From Cupriavidus sp. P-10 (GTDB lineage Bacteria; Pseudomonadota; Gammaproteobacteria; Burkholderiales; Burkholderiaceae), in NCBI RefSeq assembly GCF_003402535.2, contig NZ_AP025171.1, positions 1,612,001 to 1,676,000 of the forward strand: a stretch of DNA of 64,000 nucleotides, in the 5' to 3' direction. Each line of letters begins with the position of its first letter. Position 1 is the stretch's first letter. The notes below the pieces were generated by a model. It made no database searches. It was not told where the DNA came from and saw only the letters and a program-made list of their open reading frames with translations. The position numbers and the translations under genes are program-made. Of this stretch, positions 53,173-61,800 are shown piece by piece.

Positions 53173-53646
53173 ATGAACTTTGCCCCCGACCCCAATCTCG
53201 CTGCGTTCCGTCAGGAGGTACGGGACTTCCTGCGGCAACACCAGCCGGCGGACCTGCCGCGACGCAAGGACGGCCTGCGCTCGCCGCGTGCCGACGTGGT
53301 GCGCTGGCAGCGCATCCTCGATGCCCAGGGCCGGGGCGCGCCCTACTGGGCAACCGAGCATGGCGGCACCGGCTGGAGCGTGCAGCAGCGCCTGGTGTTC
53401 GACGAAGAATGCGCGAGCGCCGGAGCTCCCTCCCAGGATGCGTTCGCGCAGAAGCTGGTCGGCCCGGTCCTGAACCATTTCGCCACGCCGGATGCGGAAC
53501 CGACGGCAACGGCCCCGATGCTGCCGATGGCGGAGGTCGCGCAAGGCATGGCGTCGGAGATGTTCTTCCGCCGCGCCACCACCATCTATGGCGGCACCAG
53601 CGAGGTGCAGCGATCGATCATCGCCAAATCGCTGTTCCAGTTCTGA
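53173..53646 (+). pseudogene. Acyl-CoA dehydrogenase with large in-frame internal deletion
   Basis: A 157-residue open frame. Residues 1-107 match the N-terminus of the 401-residue dehydrogenase at 56434-57639 (GRGAPYWATEHGGTGWSV then QQRLVFDEECASAGAPSQDA), and residues ~112-157 match its C-terminus (EVAQGMASEMFFRRATTIYG, GTSEVQRSIIAKSLFQF). About 240 residues between them, including the flavin-binding beta-barrel, are absent, with the join near base 53496. The frame is kept, so the product might be made, but it cannot be a working dehydrogenase. Confidence 0.8.
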
Positions 53647-53657
53647 AGCCGCGGAAA

Positions 53658-53697
53658 GCAAGAATGTCCTTCGGCATACCGCCCGAAGGACTCTTGC
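53658..53697. terminator. Bidirectional hairpin terminator
   Basis: GTCCTTCGG (53666-53674) pairs with CCGAAGGAC (53683-53691), extended by GCAAGA/TCTTGC (53658-53663, 53692-53697) across an AT bulge. It lies between the convergent deleted dehydrogenase gene and the Bug gene. Confidence 0.7.
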
Positions 53698-53721
53698 AAC
53701 CGGCAGGGTCGACTACGACTG

Positions 53722-54732
53722 CTATTCGGGCTGCAGGCCGGACGCCGCGATCAGCCGCTTCCATGTCTGCTGGTCCGCCATCACGGCCTTGCCAAGTTCC
53801 GCCCCGCTGCCCGGGTTAGGCAAGCTGCCACGGCTCGCGTAGTGGACCATGGCTTCAGGCGAGTTCACAAACTCCAGCGTCAGCCTGGCGATCTTGTCGA
53901 CGATCGGCGCCGGCGTGCCTGCCGGCGCAAACAGGCCGCTCCAGTTGATGCGCGACACCGCCTCAACCACGGTGTTGTTCTGCATGCCGGCTTCAGCCAG
54001 CGTCGGCACCTCTGGCAGCAACGATACGCGCCGCGGGCTGAGCACCGCCAGCGCGCGCAGCTTGTTCGACTGGATCAGCGGCAGTGCCGCGGTGAACTCG
54101 ACCATGGTGAAGTCCACATTGCGGCCAATCAGGTCCGGCAACAGCGTTGCGGTCGCCTTGTAGGGTACATCCACCGTCCTGATGCCCGCCGCCTCCGTGA
54201 ACGCCGCTGCCGTCAGCCGGTAGCCGGTGCTGCTGCTGGCGCCGTTGAGCTTGCCGGGCCGGGCGCGTGCGGCGTCGACGAGATCCGAAACCGACTTGTA
54301 CGGAGAACTCGCGGCGACTACCAGCGCCACCGGCAGCGACGACATGCGCGCCACCGGCACGAAATCCTTGCCCGGGTTGTACGGCAGTTGCCTGAACAGG
54401 TAGGGGTTCGCCGACATCGCGCTGGATGCGGTGAGCAGCAGCGTGTAGCCGTCAGGCGCGGACTTGGCCACATAGTCACTGGCGATGATCATGTTGGCGC
54501 CTGGCCGGTTCTCCACCACGACGCCCTGCCCCAGCTTCTGCGACAGGAATTTCGCCAGGAGCCGGGTGTAGTCGTCGATGCCGGTGCCGGGGCTGGCAAC
54601 GGATACGATCCTGATCACGCGTTCCGGATAGTTCTGTGCCTGCGCCCCCGCCGGGGCGGCCAGGACCGCCAGCGCGCCGCTGGCGGCGGCAGCGAGAATG
54701 CGGCGGCGCTGGCGTGAAATGCGATCTTGCAT
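53722..54732 (-). CDS. Bug-family (TctC-like) periplasmic solute-binding protein
   Basis: A 336-residue binding protein with signal peptide ISRQRRRILAAAASGALAVL ending near AGAQAQ. Blocks: NYPERVIRIVSVASPGTGID, VVENRPGANMIIASDYVAKS, PDGYTLLLTASSAMSANPYL. AAGGAGGAGACACGC precedes the ATG. Last gene of the operon SDR - ACAD - ACAD - MaoC - Bug (67-base gap to MaoC). Confidence 0.9.
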   Translation of the reverse strand: MQDRISRQRRRILAAAASGALAVLAAPAGAQAQNYPERVIRIVSVASPGTGIDDYTRLLAKFLSQKLGQGVVVENRPGANMIIASDYVAKSAPDGYTLLLTASSAMSANPYLFRQLPYNPGKDFVPVARMSSLPVALVVAASSPYKSVSDLVDAARARPGKLNGASSSTGYRLTAAAFTEAAGIRTVDVPYKATATLLPDLIGRNVDFTMVEFTAALPLIQSNKLRALAVLSPRRVSLLPEVPTLAEAGMQNNTVVEAVSRINWSGLFAPAGTPAPIVDKIARLTLEFVNSPEAMVHYASRGSLPNPGSGAELGKAVMADQQTWKRLIAASGLQPE

Positions 54733-54799
54733 GCGTGTCTCCTCCTTGCTTGTACTGCCCCGGTACGGGGCAGCTGGTCTTGTAGAGAGGTCCGGCGGG

Positions 54800-55255
54800 T
54801 TACGGGAACCGCCTGATGATCGATTCCGCGATGCAGACCGGCTTGCTGCCGCCCTGCCGCTCCACGATCATCTCGAGCTTCAGCTGCGCGCCGCCGTTTT
54901 CCAGCGGATCGAATGACACCAGCTTGAAATGCGCGCGCAGCAGGCTGCCGACCGGAACCGGCGCGGGAAAGCGCACCTTGTCCAGGCCGTAGTTCACGCC
55001 GGTGCTGCTGTGCTTCACCTTGTAGGCGGTATGGGAAAACGCCGGCAACAGGCTCAGCGTCAGGAAGCCGTGCGCGATCGGCGCGCCGAACGGGCCGTCC
55101 TTGGCACGCACCGGGTCCACGTGGATCCACTGGTGATCGCCGGTCGCATCGGCAAACAGGTTGATGCGGTCCTGCTCCAGCATCAGCCATTCGCTGGTGC
55201 CGATGACTTCCCCGACCAGCGGCTGCAGGTCGCTGATGTTCTCGTAGATCTTCAT
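54800..55255 (-). CDS. MaoC-like enoyl-CoA hydratase
   Basis: A 151-residue hot-dog protein. The active-site motif is LFADATGDHQWIHVDPVRAK with Asp and His, followed by GAPIAHGFLTLSLLPAF. Its ATG overlaps the preceding dehydrogenase stop by four bases. Likely adds water to the enoyl-CoA made by the neighbouring dehydrogenases. Confidence 0.88.
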   Translation of the reverse strand: MKIYENISDLQPLVGEVIGTSEWLMLEQDRINLFADATGDHQWIHVDPVRAKDGPFGAPIAHGFLTLSLLPAFSHTAYKVKHSSTGVNYGLDKVRFPAPVPVGSLLRAHFKLVSFDPLENGGAQLKLEMIVERQGGSKPVCIAESIIRRFP

Positions 55256-56418
55256 GCTTGCAATGCCTCCTGGTTCAGGGCTGCCTGCAGGGCGCGAGCG
55301 TTGCAAGCCTCGTGCAGGTCTGCGTTGCCAAACAGCACGTCCGCCACCACGGCGCGCTTGAAGTAGTGGCCCACGGTGTACTCCTCGGTCATGCCGATGC
55401 CGCCGTGGAGCTGGATGCCTTGCCCGCAGACGTAGCGGGCGGCACGGACGATCAGTGCCTTGGCCTGCGACACCGTTCGGGCCAGGTCGCCATCGTCGTC
55501 GTTCTCGATCGACGCCAGCAGCGCATACAGCATTGAGCGCGCGACTTCGAGTTCGGCCGCCATGTCCGCCATGCGGTGCTGCAGCGCCTGGAAGCTGCCG
55601 ATGGGCACCCCGAACTGCTTGCGCACCTTCAGGTACCCGGCCGTGATCTCGATGGTCTTCTCCATGCCGCCGACCAGCTCGGCACAGAGCGCCGCGATGC
55701 CATGCGTGAGCCCGTGGCGCAGCGCAGCCTGTCCCGTGCCCGCTTCGCCAAGCAATGCATCAGCCGGTACAAAAGCCTGGTCGAAGGTGACTTCCGCCGC
55801 CCAGCTGCCGTCGTGCAGCGGCAACGCAACGCGCTGCAAGCCCGCCGCGTCGGCCGGGACCAGGAACAGGCTGCACAGGGCAGCCTCGCCGGACGCGCCT
55901 GGCAGCATGGCGGACACGATGAAGGCATCGGCATCGCAGCCGCCCAGCACCAGCGTCTTGGTGCCGTGCAGGCGGTAGCCGCCGGGCGCCGGCTCGGCGC
56001 GCGTCGCCACGGGTTCGGGCAGGCCGCGCGACTGCGCCTCGCTGTAGGCCAGCGCGACGCGGCGCGAGCCGTCCGCCAGCGCGGGGATCAGTGCGTCCAG
56101 CTGGTCGGGACCGGCAGCCGCCGCCAGGGTCTGTGCGGCCAGCACCGCGCTGCCGAGATACGGTTCCACCACCAGGCCCCGGCCCAGTTCGGTGGCGATC
56201 AGCACGGTTTCGATGATCGAGCCGCCCAGGCCTCCGGCCGACTCCGGCAGCGCGGCCGCCAGCCATCCGTTCTCGGCAAAGATGGCCCAGTGCCTGGCGT
56301 TGCAGGGCTCGGCGGACCTGATCCTGGCCGTGCGCGCCTCGAAGTCGTAATCTTTGTCGACGAAGCGGCGCACGCTGTCCTGAAGCAGGCGCTGTTCGTC
56401 AGTCAGGTTGAAATTCAT
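55252..56418 (-). CDS. Acyl-CoA dehydrogenase, short subunit type
   Basis: A 388-residue dehydrogenase: MNFNLTDEQRLLQDSVRRFV, ALPESAGGLGGSIIETVLIA, RKQFGVPIGSFQALQHRMAD, IQLHGGIGMTEEYTVGHYFK. The flavin SEP.GSD region is weak (LAYSEAQSRGLPEPVATRAE). Fifteen bases after the large dehydrogenase gene and overlapping MaoC, so it is the partner subunit of a probable heterodimer, as in the operon at 40532-49023. Confidence 0.86.
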   Translation of the reverse strand: MNFNLTDEQRLLQDSVRRFVDKDYDFEARTARIRSAEPCNARHWAIFAENGWLAAALPESAGGLGGSIIETVLIATELGRGLVVEPYLGSAVLAAQTLAAAAGPDQLDALIPALADGSRRVALAYSEAQSRGLPEPVATRAEPAPGGYRLHGTKTLVLGGCDADAFIVSAMLPGASGEAALCSLFLVPADAAGLQRVALPLHDGSWAAEVTFDQAFVPADALLGEAGTGQAALRHGLTHGIAALCAELVGGMEKTIEITAGYLKVRKQFGVPIGSFQALQHRMADMAAELEVARSMLYALLASIENDDDGDLARTVSQAKALIVRAARYVCGQGIQLHGGIGMTEEYTVGHYFKRAVVADVLFGNADLHEACNARALQAALNQEALQA

Positions 56419-56433
56419 GATCGGTCAGTGCCT

Positions 56434-57639
56434 TCAGAGTTGGAACATTGACTTGGCGATGATCGTGCGCTGCACCTCGCTGGTACCGCCATAGATCGTT
56501 GACGCGCGGCGAAAGAACATCTCGTTGGTGATGCCGCGGGCGACGTCCTGTGCGGGCAGCGGCGCGGCGGCATCGGCGGCGGCGTCCTGTGGCGTCGGGT
56601 AAGCGACGGCGCCGTAGTCCCCCAGCGCCTCGACCAGGAAGCTGCTCATCTTCTGCAGCAGCTCGGTGCCGCGGATCTTCAGGATCGAGCCCATGGCATG
56701 CGCGGCGGGGCTGTGATCCTCTTCCATCGCCGCCACGCGCTGCACCAGCGTGGCGATGGCGGCAAGCTCCGCCTCGAAGCGCGCCAGCTGCAGCGCGAAC
56801 TCATGCCGCTCCAGCAGCACGCTGCCGCCCTCGCACCGGCGTGTCGCCAGCGCGTGGATCTGCGCCAGGTAGCGGCGCAGCATCGGCAGGTCGGCGGCCG
56901 TGGCGTGTTCGTTGTTGAGCAGGAACTTGGTGATCTTCCAGCCTTCGCCCTCGGCACCTACCAGGTTCCTGACCGGCACGCGCACGTTGTCGAAGAAGGT
57001 CTCGTTCAGGTGGTGGCAGCCATCGATGGTGACGATGGGCCGGACCGTGATGCCCGGCGTCTTCATGTCCACCAGCAGGAAGCTGATGCCTGCCTGCTTC
57101 CTGACCTCGGTGTCGGTGCGCACCAGCAGGAAGATCCAGTCGGCGCGATGCGCGTAGCTGGTCCAGATCTTCTGGCCATTGACCACGTAGTGGTCGCCAT
57201 CGCGGTCGGCGCTGGTACGCAGCGAGGCCAGGTCCGAGCCGGAGCCCGGCTCCGAAAAGCCCTGGCACCAGTGCCGTGCGCCGCTGAAGATATGCGGCAG
57301 GTGCTCGGCTTTCTGCTCCGGCGTGCCGAATGCATTCAGCACGGGACCGAGCAGCTTCTGCGCACCGGTATCTTGCGATGGCGCGCCAACCGCCGTGCAC
57401 TCCTCGTCGAACACCAGGCGCTGCAGCACGCTCCAGCCGGTGCCGCCATGCTCGGTTGCCCAGTACGGCGCGCCCCAGCCCTTCTCGTTCAGGATGCGCT
57501 GCCAGTGCTTGAGTTCCGACGCGGGCGAGCGCGTGCCGATGCGGATGCGGCCGCCCAGCTCGGCGGGCAGGTTCTCGCGCAGGAAGGCGCGCACCTGCTC
57601 GCGAAAGGCCTCCAGGCCCAGGTCACGTTCAAAATCCAT
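56434..57639 (-). CDS. Acyl-CoA dehydrogenase, large subunit type
   Basis: A 401-residue dehydrogenase with complete motifs: WCQGFSEPGSGSDLASLRTS, YVVNGQKIWTSYAHRADWIF, FFRRASTIYGGTSEVQRTII. It is the full-length relative of the internally deleted gene at 53173. GGTSEVQ near the C-terminus is the usual dehydrogenase signature. Fifteen bases from each neighbour in the operon. Confidence 0.88.
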   Translation of the reverse strand: MDFERDLGLEAFREQVRAFLRENLPAELGGRIRIGTRSPASELKHWQRILNEKGWGAPYWATEHGGTGWSVLQRLVFDEECTAVGAPSQDTGAQKLLGPVLNAFGTPEQKAEHLPHIFSGARHWCQGFSEPGSGSDLASLRTSADRDGDHYVVNGQKIWTSYAHRADWIFLLVRTDTEVRKQAGISFLLVDMKTPGITVRPIVTIDGCHHLNETFFDNVRVPVRNLVGAEGEGWKITKFLLNNEHATAADLPMLRRYLAQIHALATRRCEGGSVLLERHEFALQLARFEAELAAIATLVQRVAAMEEDHSPAAHAMGSILKIRGTELLQKMSSFLVEALGDYGAVAYPTPQDAAADAAAPLPAQDVARGITNEMFFRRASTIYGGTSEVQRTIIAKSMFQL

Positions 57640-57654
57640 GTTCGTCTCCGGCCG

Positions 57655-58566
57655 TCAGACCGGATCCCAGCCGAACACGTCGCGCGACAGGTCCAGCTTG
57701 TAGAAGGAATCCTGGAACATCGGGATGGCGCGCTCGACGCAGCTGTCGACGGTCCAGCCTTCGCCGTTGTGGGCGGTGCGGATCGGGCGCGGCTGCGAGA
57801 ACAGGTAGATCTCGTTGTTGCGCACGCCGAAGACCTGTCCGGTGACGTGCTTCGCCCGATCCGTCAGCAACGCCAGCGTGAACGGCGCGATCTTGCCGGC
57901 TTCCAGGCGCATGTTGATCTTCATGCGTTCGGCCGCTTCCGGCGTGTTGGTCGGAATGCTGCCCACCATGCGCGTGAAGGCAAACGGTGCGATGCAGTTC
58001 GAACGGACATTGAACTTCTGCATATCGACCGCGATGGACTTCGACAGGCCGACGACGCCGAGCTTGGCCGCCGAGTAGTTAGCCTGGCCGAAATTGCCGA
58101 TCAGGCCTGCGGTCGAGGTCATGTGCACGAAGGCGCCGCTTTCCTGCGCCTTGAAATGCGGCGCCACGGCGCGCGACACGTTCCAGCTGCCCTTCAGGTG
58201 CACGCGGATCACGGCATCGAAGTCGTCTTCGCTCATCTTGTGGAAGATGATGTCGCGCAGGTTGCCGGCATTGTTGACCACGCCATCGACGCGGCCATAC
58301 AGGTCCAGCGCCTGCTGCACGATCTTCTGCGCCGGGTTCCAGTCCGCCACGCTGTCGGTGCTGGCCGCTGCCTCGCCGCCGGCCGCCTTGATCTCGTCAA
58401 CGGCCTGCTGGGCCGGGCCCGCACTGCCGCCGGACCCGTCGATGTTGACGCCCAGGTCGTTGACGATCACGCGCGCGCCCTGGCGCGCTGCTTCCAGCGC
58501 GATACCTTTGCCGACGCCGGCACCGGCGCCCGTGACGATAATGACTTTCCCTTCAAGCAAGCTCAT
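57655..58566 (-). CDS. SDR-family hydroxyacyl-CoA / 17-beta-HSD4-like dehydrogenase
   Basis: A 303-residue SDR. VTGAGAGVGKGIA (residues ~11-23), NNAG (98-101), Ser151 (HMTSTAGLIG) and Tyr164/Lys168 (YSAAK) are all present. VNDLGVNIDGSGGSAGPAQQ is characteristic of the dehydrogenase domain of peroxisomal multifunctional enzyme type 2, which oxidises (R)-3-hydroxyacyl-CoA made by MaoC-type hydratases. A MaoC gene is in the same operon, so a dehydrogenase - MaoC - SDR cycle is likely. The ribosome site is CCGGAG. Confidence 0.88.
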   Translation of the reverse strand: MSLLEGKVIIVTGAGAGVGKGIALEAARQGARVIVNDLGVNIDGSGGSAGPAQQAVDEIKAAGGEAAASTDSVADWNPAQKIVQQALDLYGRVDGVVNNAGNLRDIIFHKMSEDDFDAVIRVHLKGSWNVSRAVAPHFKAQESGAFVHMTSTAGLIGNFGQANYSAAKLGVVGLSKSIAVDMQKFNVRSNCIAPFAFTRMVGSIPTNTPEAAERMKINMRLEAGKIAPFTLALLTDRAKHVTGQVFGVRNNEIYLFSQPRPIRTAHNGEGWTVDSCVERAIPMFQDSFYKLDLSRDVFGWDPV

Positions 58567-58664
58567 GTTTGGTACTCCGGAATGAATCGTTTGGATAAGG
58601 CTGTCGGCAGGGCGAATCGGGTTGCTGCCTCGGTAACCATGATTGCGGGAGGCGCGCAGGCGGG

Positions 58665-58685
58665 CACTCCCCGACCCGGGGGGCG
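58665..58685. promoter_or_regulatory. C/G-rich dyad upstream of the SDR operon
   Basis: CACTCCCCGACCCGG then GGGGCG, about 100 bases before the SDR start. Similar to 53069-53089. Candidate target of the adjacent LuxR-type regulator (inference from position). Confidence 0.4.
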
Positions 58686-58745
58686 GGCGAAAACGTAGCT
58701 TAAGAAACGCGGAGATGAGGGATAAGGCGCCGGCGCAAGCGCTCA

Positions 58746-58777
58746 ATGGCTGCCTTGCCATTGCGGCAAGCAGCCAT
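58746..58777 (-). terminator. Hairpin downstream of the LuxR-type regulator gene
   Basis: ATGGCTGCCTTGCC pairs with GGCAAG-CAGCCAT around ATTGC with a single bulged base. It starts 25 bases after the regulator stop and lies before the SDR operon promoter region. No T-run. Confidence 0.55.
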
Positions 58778-58801
58778 CGAGCACGCTGAATTCCGGCCGG
58801 A

Positions 58802-61800
58802 TCAGGCAGCGCGGAGAGTGGGCTGGATCGAGTCGCCGCTCAGGTCGCGCAGGCGCGCCGCCGCACCGCCGCGCCCCCCCACGCCAAGCTTGGCATAGAC
58901 ATTCTTGAGATGCCATTTGACCGTCTCGGTCGAGAGGTTGAGCACCCTGGCAATCTTCTTGTTCGACATCGCTTGCGCCAGCAGATGCAGGATCTCGCGC
59001 TCGCGCTCGCTCAGTGCGGCCATGGGTCCGGCGTCCTCGCTGCCACGCGCCTGCCCCTGCCGAGCCGTGGCCACGGACGACATCTTGTGCAGGCGCTCGA
59101 CGTAGAAGGCCAGCACTGGGTCGGGTGCGGCGTCGCGGCCGAGCCGGATGAGCAGATCGGGCGCGCTTTCCAGGACATCGAGCAGCGTCCGTGTCAGCTC
59201 AAGCCGATGACCTTGCCGGATCGCGCGCAGGAAGTCCTGGCGCGCCGCCTGCTGCTCGCCCAGGCCCAGCCGCGCGATGGCCAGTTGCAGGCGCAAGCCG
59301 GCAGCTCCCGGTGCCTGCTCGCTGCCTGCCAGCAGCAACTGGATGCGTTCGATGGCGTTGGCATAGTCCTTGGTATGCAGTGCCATCTCGACGCCGCCAC
59401 GCGCAGCGGCCAGCGCGATCTGCCCCGAACGCTCCGGGCCCGCTCCGGCATAGCGCTCCGCCACCCCCTGCACGCACTCCAGCACGACACTGGCGCGCTC
59501 CATCTCATCCTGCTGCAGGTGGCGGCGCAGGCGCAGCACCAGCGCTTCGGCAAGGAGCCGGTCGAGACCGTAGCGCACCGCGTAATTTTCGAGACGGTCC
59601 AGGTAGGCGAGCGCCTGCGCCTGGCGGCCCGCCAGCCAGTGGGAATTGGACAGCACCCGGCACGCGCGCAGCACGATCTCCGGCAATGACACGCGCTCAA
59701 GCATGTCGATGCGCGGCTCCAGCAACTGGCACGCTGCCTCGGCCTCGTTCGATTCGTGGAGCGTATCGGCCAGCAGCCCCGCAGCCATGCATGCCAGTCC
59801 CTGGTAGGCAGCGCCGCGGCGTTCGGCTTCCTCCATCACCTCGCGCACGATCTTGCCGGCCTGCTTGATCCTGCCTTCCCGAGCCAGGCTGATGGCATGG
59901 ATGCAACGGCCGAGCTGCCCGCTGCGGTGCGCACCGGTGCGTAACTCGGCCTCCTCCAGCACACGCCGGGCCAGGTCGTACTCGCCGCGCGCGGTGAGCA
60001 GCCAGGACAGCACATTGCCGCGTGCATGCCACGCAAAATCGTCGAGATCGGCAGGCGCGTCCAGCAGTCGCGGCAGCATGGCCGCCGCGGCGTCGGTGTT
60101 GTCCAGCTGCAAGGCAAAGCCTGCCCGCAACAGGCACAACGCGTAGCGCTCGCTCGCGTCGAGCTGCTCGCTCCGGGACTCGATCTGGTCCAGGCTGCGC
60201 TGGAGCTGGTCGAAGTCCCTCGAATAGAGCTGCATGTACGCATTGACAACATGGAGCCCGAAGCGCCGCTGCACCAGCTCGACCGGCAGCAGGCGCATCA
60301 ACGCGGCCAGCTGGCGCAATTGGCCGCGTGTCAGCAGCGCCTGGGCGCAGCCTTCTACCATGCTCGCCGCGGCGTCCACCTGGCCGGCCTTGACGGCGTG
60401 GAACACGGCTTCTTCGATATGGCCGTGGCGCTCGAACCAGCGCCACGCCGTCTGGTGCAGCGCGCGCTGCCCGGCCTCGCCGCGCGCCGGAAGACGCTCG
60501 AGCAGCGCTTCACGCAGCAACGGATGAACGCGATACCAGGTCACGTGGTCCGCGCCGCATTCCGCCGTGACGAAGAGATGATCCAGCACCATCTGGCCCA
60601 GCCGCGACTGGATCGGCGCGATCGCCGTCGGCCGGCCCACGATCTCAGCGCAAAGCGGCGCGCAGAAACGCTGGCAGATGGCCACGCTGGCCAGCATGTC
60701 AAGATTGGCTGGTGCCAGGTGCACCAGCACTTCACGCTCGAAGTAGCCGGAAAAGGCGCCGGTACCCCCGACGCGGGCCAGCGGCGACCTGCCTCCCTGC
60801 CTGGTGCGCAGTTCGATGGCAAAGAGCTGCAACCCCGCCACCCAGCCGTCGGTCAGCGCATGCAGCGTGGCTGCGTCATTGCTGCCGATGCTGCCGAGCT
60901 GCTCGCGCAGGAAGCGTTCCGACTCGTCCGGCGTGAAGCGCAGGTCACGCATGTCGAATTCCGCCAGCGCGCCCTGCAGGCGCAACCGCTCCATCGACAG
61001 TTCGAGCGCGCTGCGCGAACTGAAGGCGAGGTGCAGTGGCGCCGGCGCATAGTCGAGCAGCCATTGGAGCGCCTGCAGGATGCGCATGTCGGTGATATGG
61101 TGCAGGTCATCGATCATCAGCACCAGTTCGCGCTGGCGCCGGGCCAGCGCCCGGACAAGGGTGATCACCCACAGTTCGACGGCAGTGTCGCTGCTGTCGG
61201 CGCCGACCACCCGCGCGGCTTCGCTGGCTGCGGCGGGATCGACTTCAGCGATGCTGGCCAGCAGGTAGTCGAAGAAGCGGACCGGCTCGTCGTCTTCGGC
61301 CGTCAGCGTCAGCCAGCAGACGTCGTACCCGAGCGGCAGGATTGCCTTGCGCCATGCCATCAGCGTGCTGGTCTTGCCGCTGCCGGCCTGCCCCTGGATC
61401 ACCACGCAGCGCTGGCGGCGCGCTTCCATCAGGCGCTTCAGCAGCGTGTCGCGCGGCATGAGCTGGCGCGTGCCCCGCGGCGGCAGGACCCTGTCGCCGG
61501 CGATCGGCGTACGCTCGCGCGCCTCGGCAGTGGGTGCCTGCCAGCCGGCGGGCGATGGCACCGTGGCGGGCTGGATGCGCGCCGGCTCTGCCGCCGGAGG
61601 CACGTGCCGTGCGCCGGTCGTTGTGCGGACCCACTGGAAGGGTGCATCGGTGCCGGCACGCATGGCGGCCTCCACGGCCGCCAGCAATTCGGGGATGCCG
61701 GCGGGAAAGGCCCCTGCCCGCTCGGCCTGCGTGTCGCGCACGAAGCGATGCACCATGCGCAGCCAGCTGGCCGGGCCATGCGCCAGTTGCACGGTAATGC

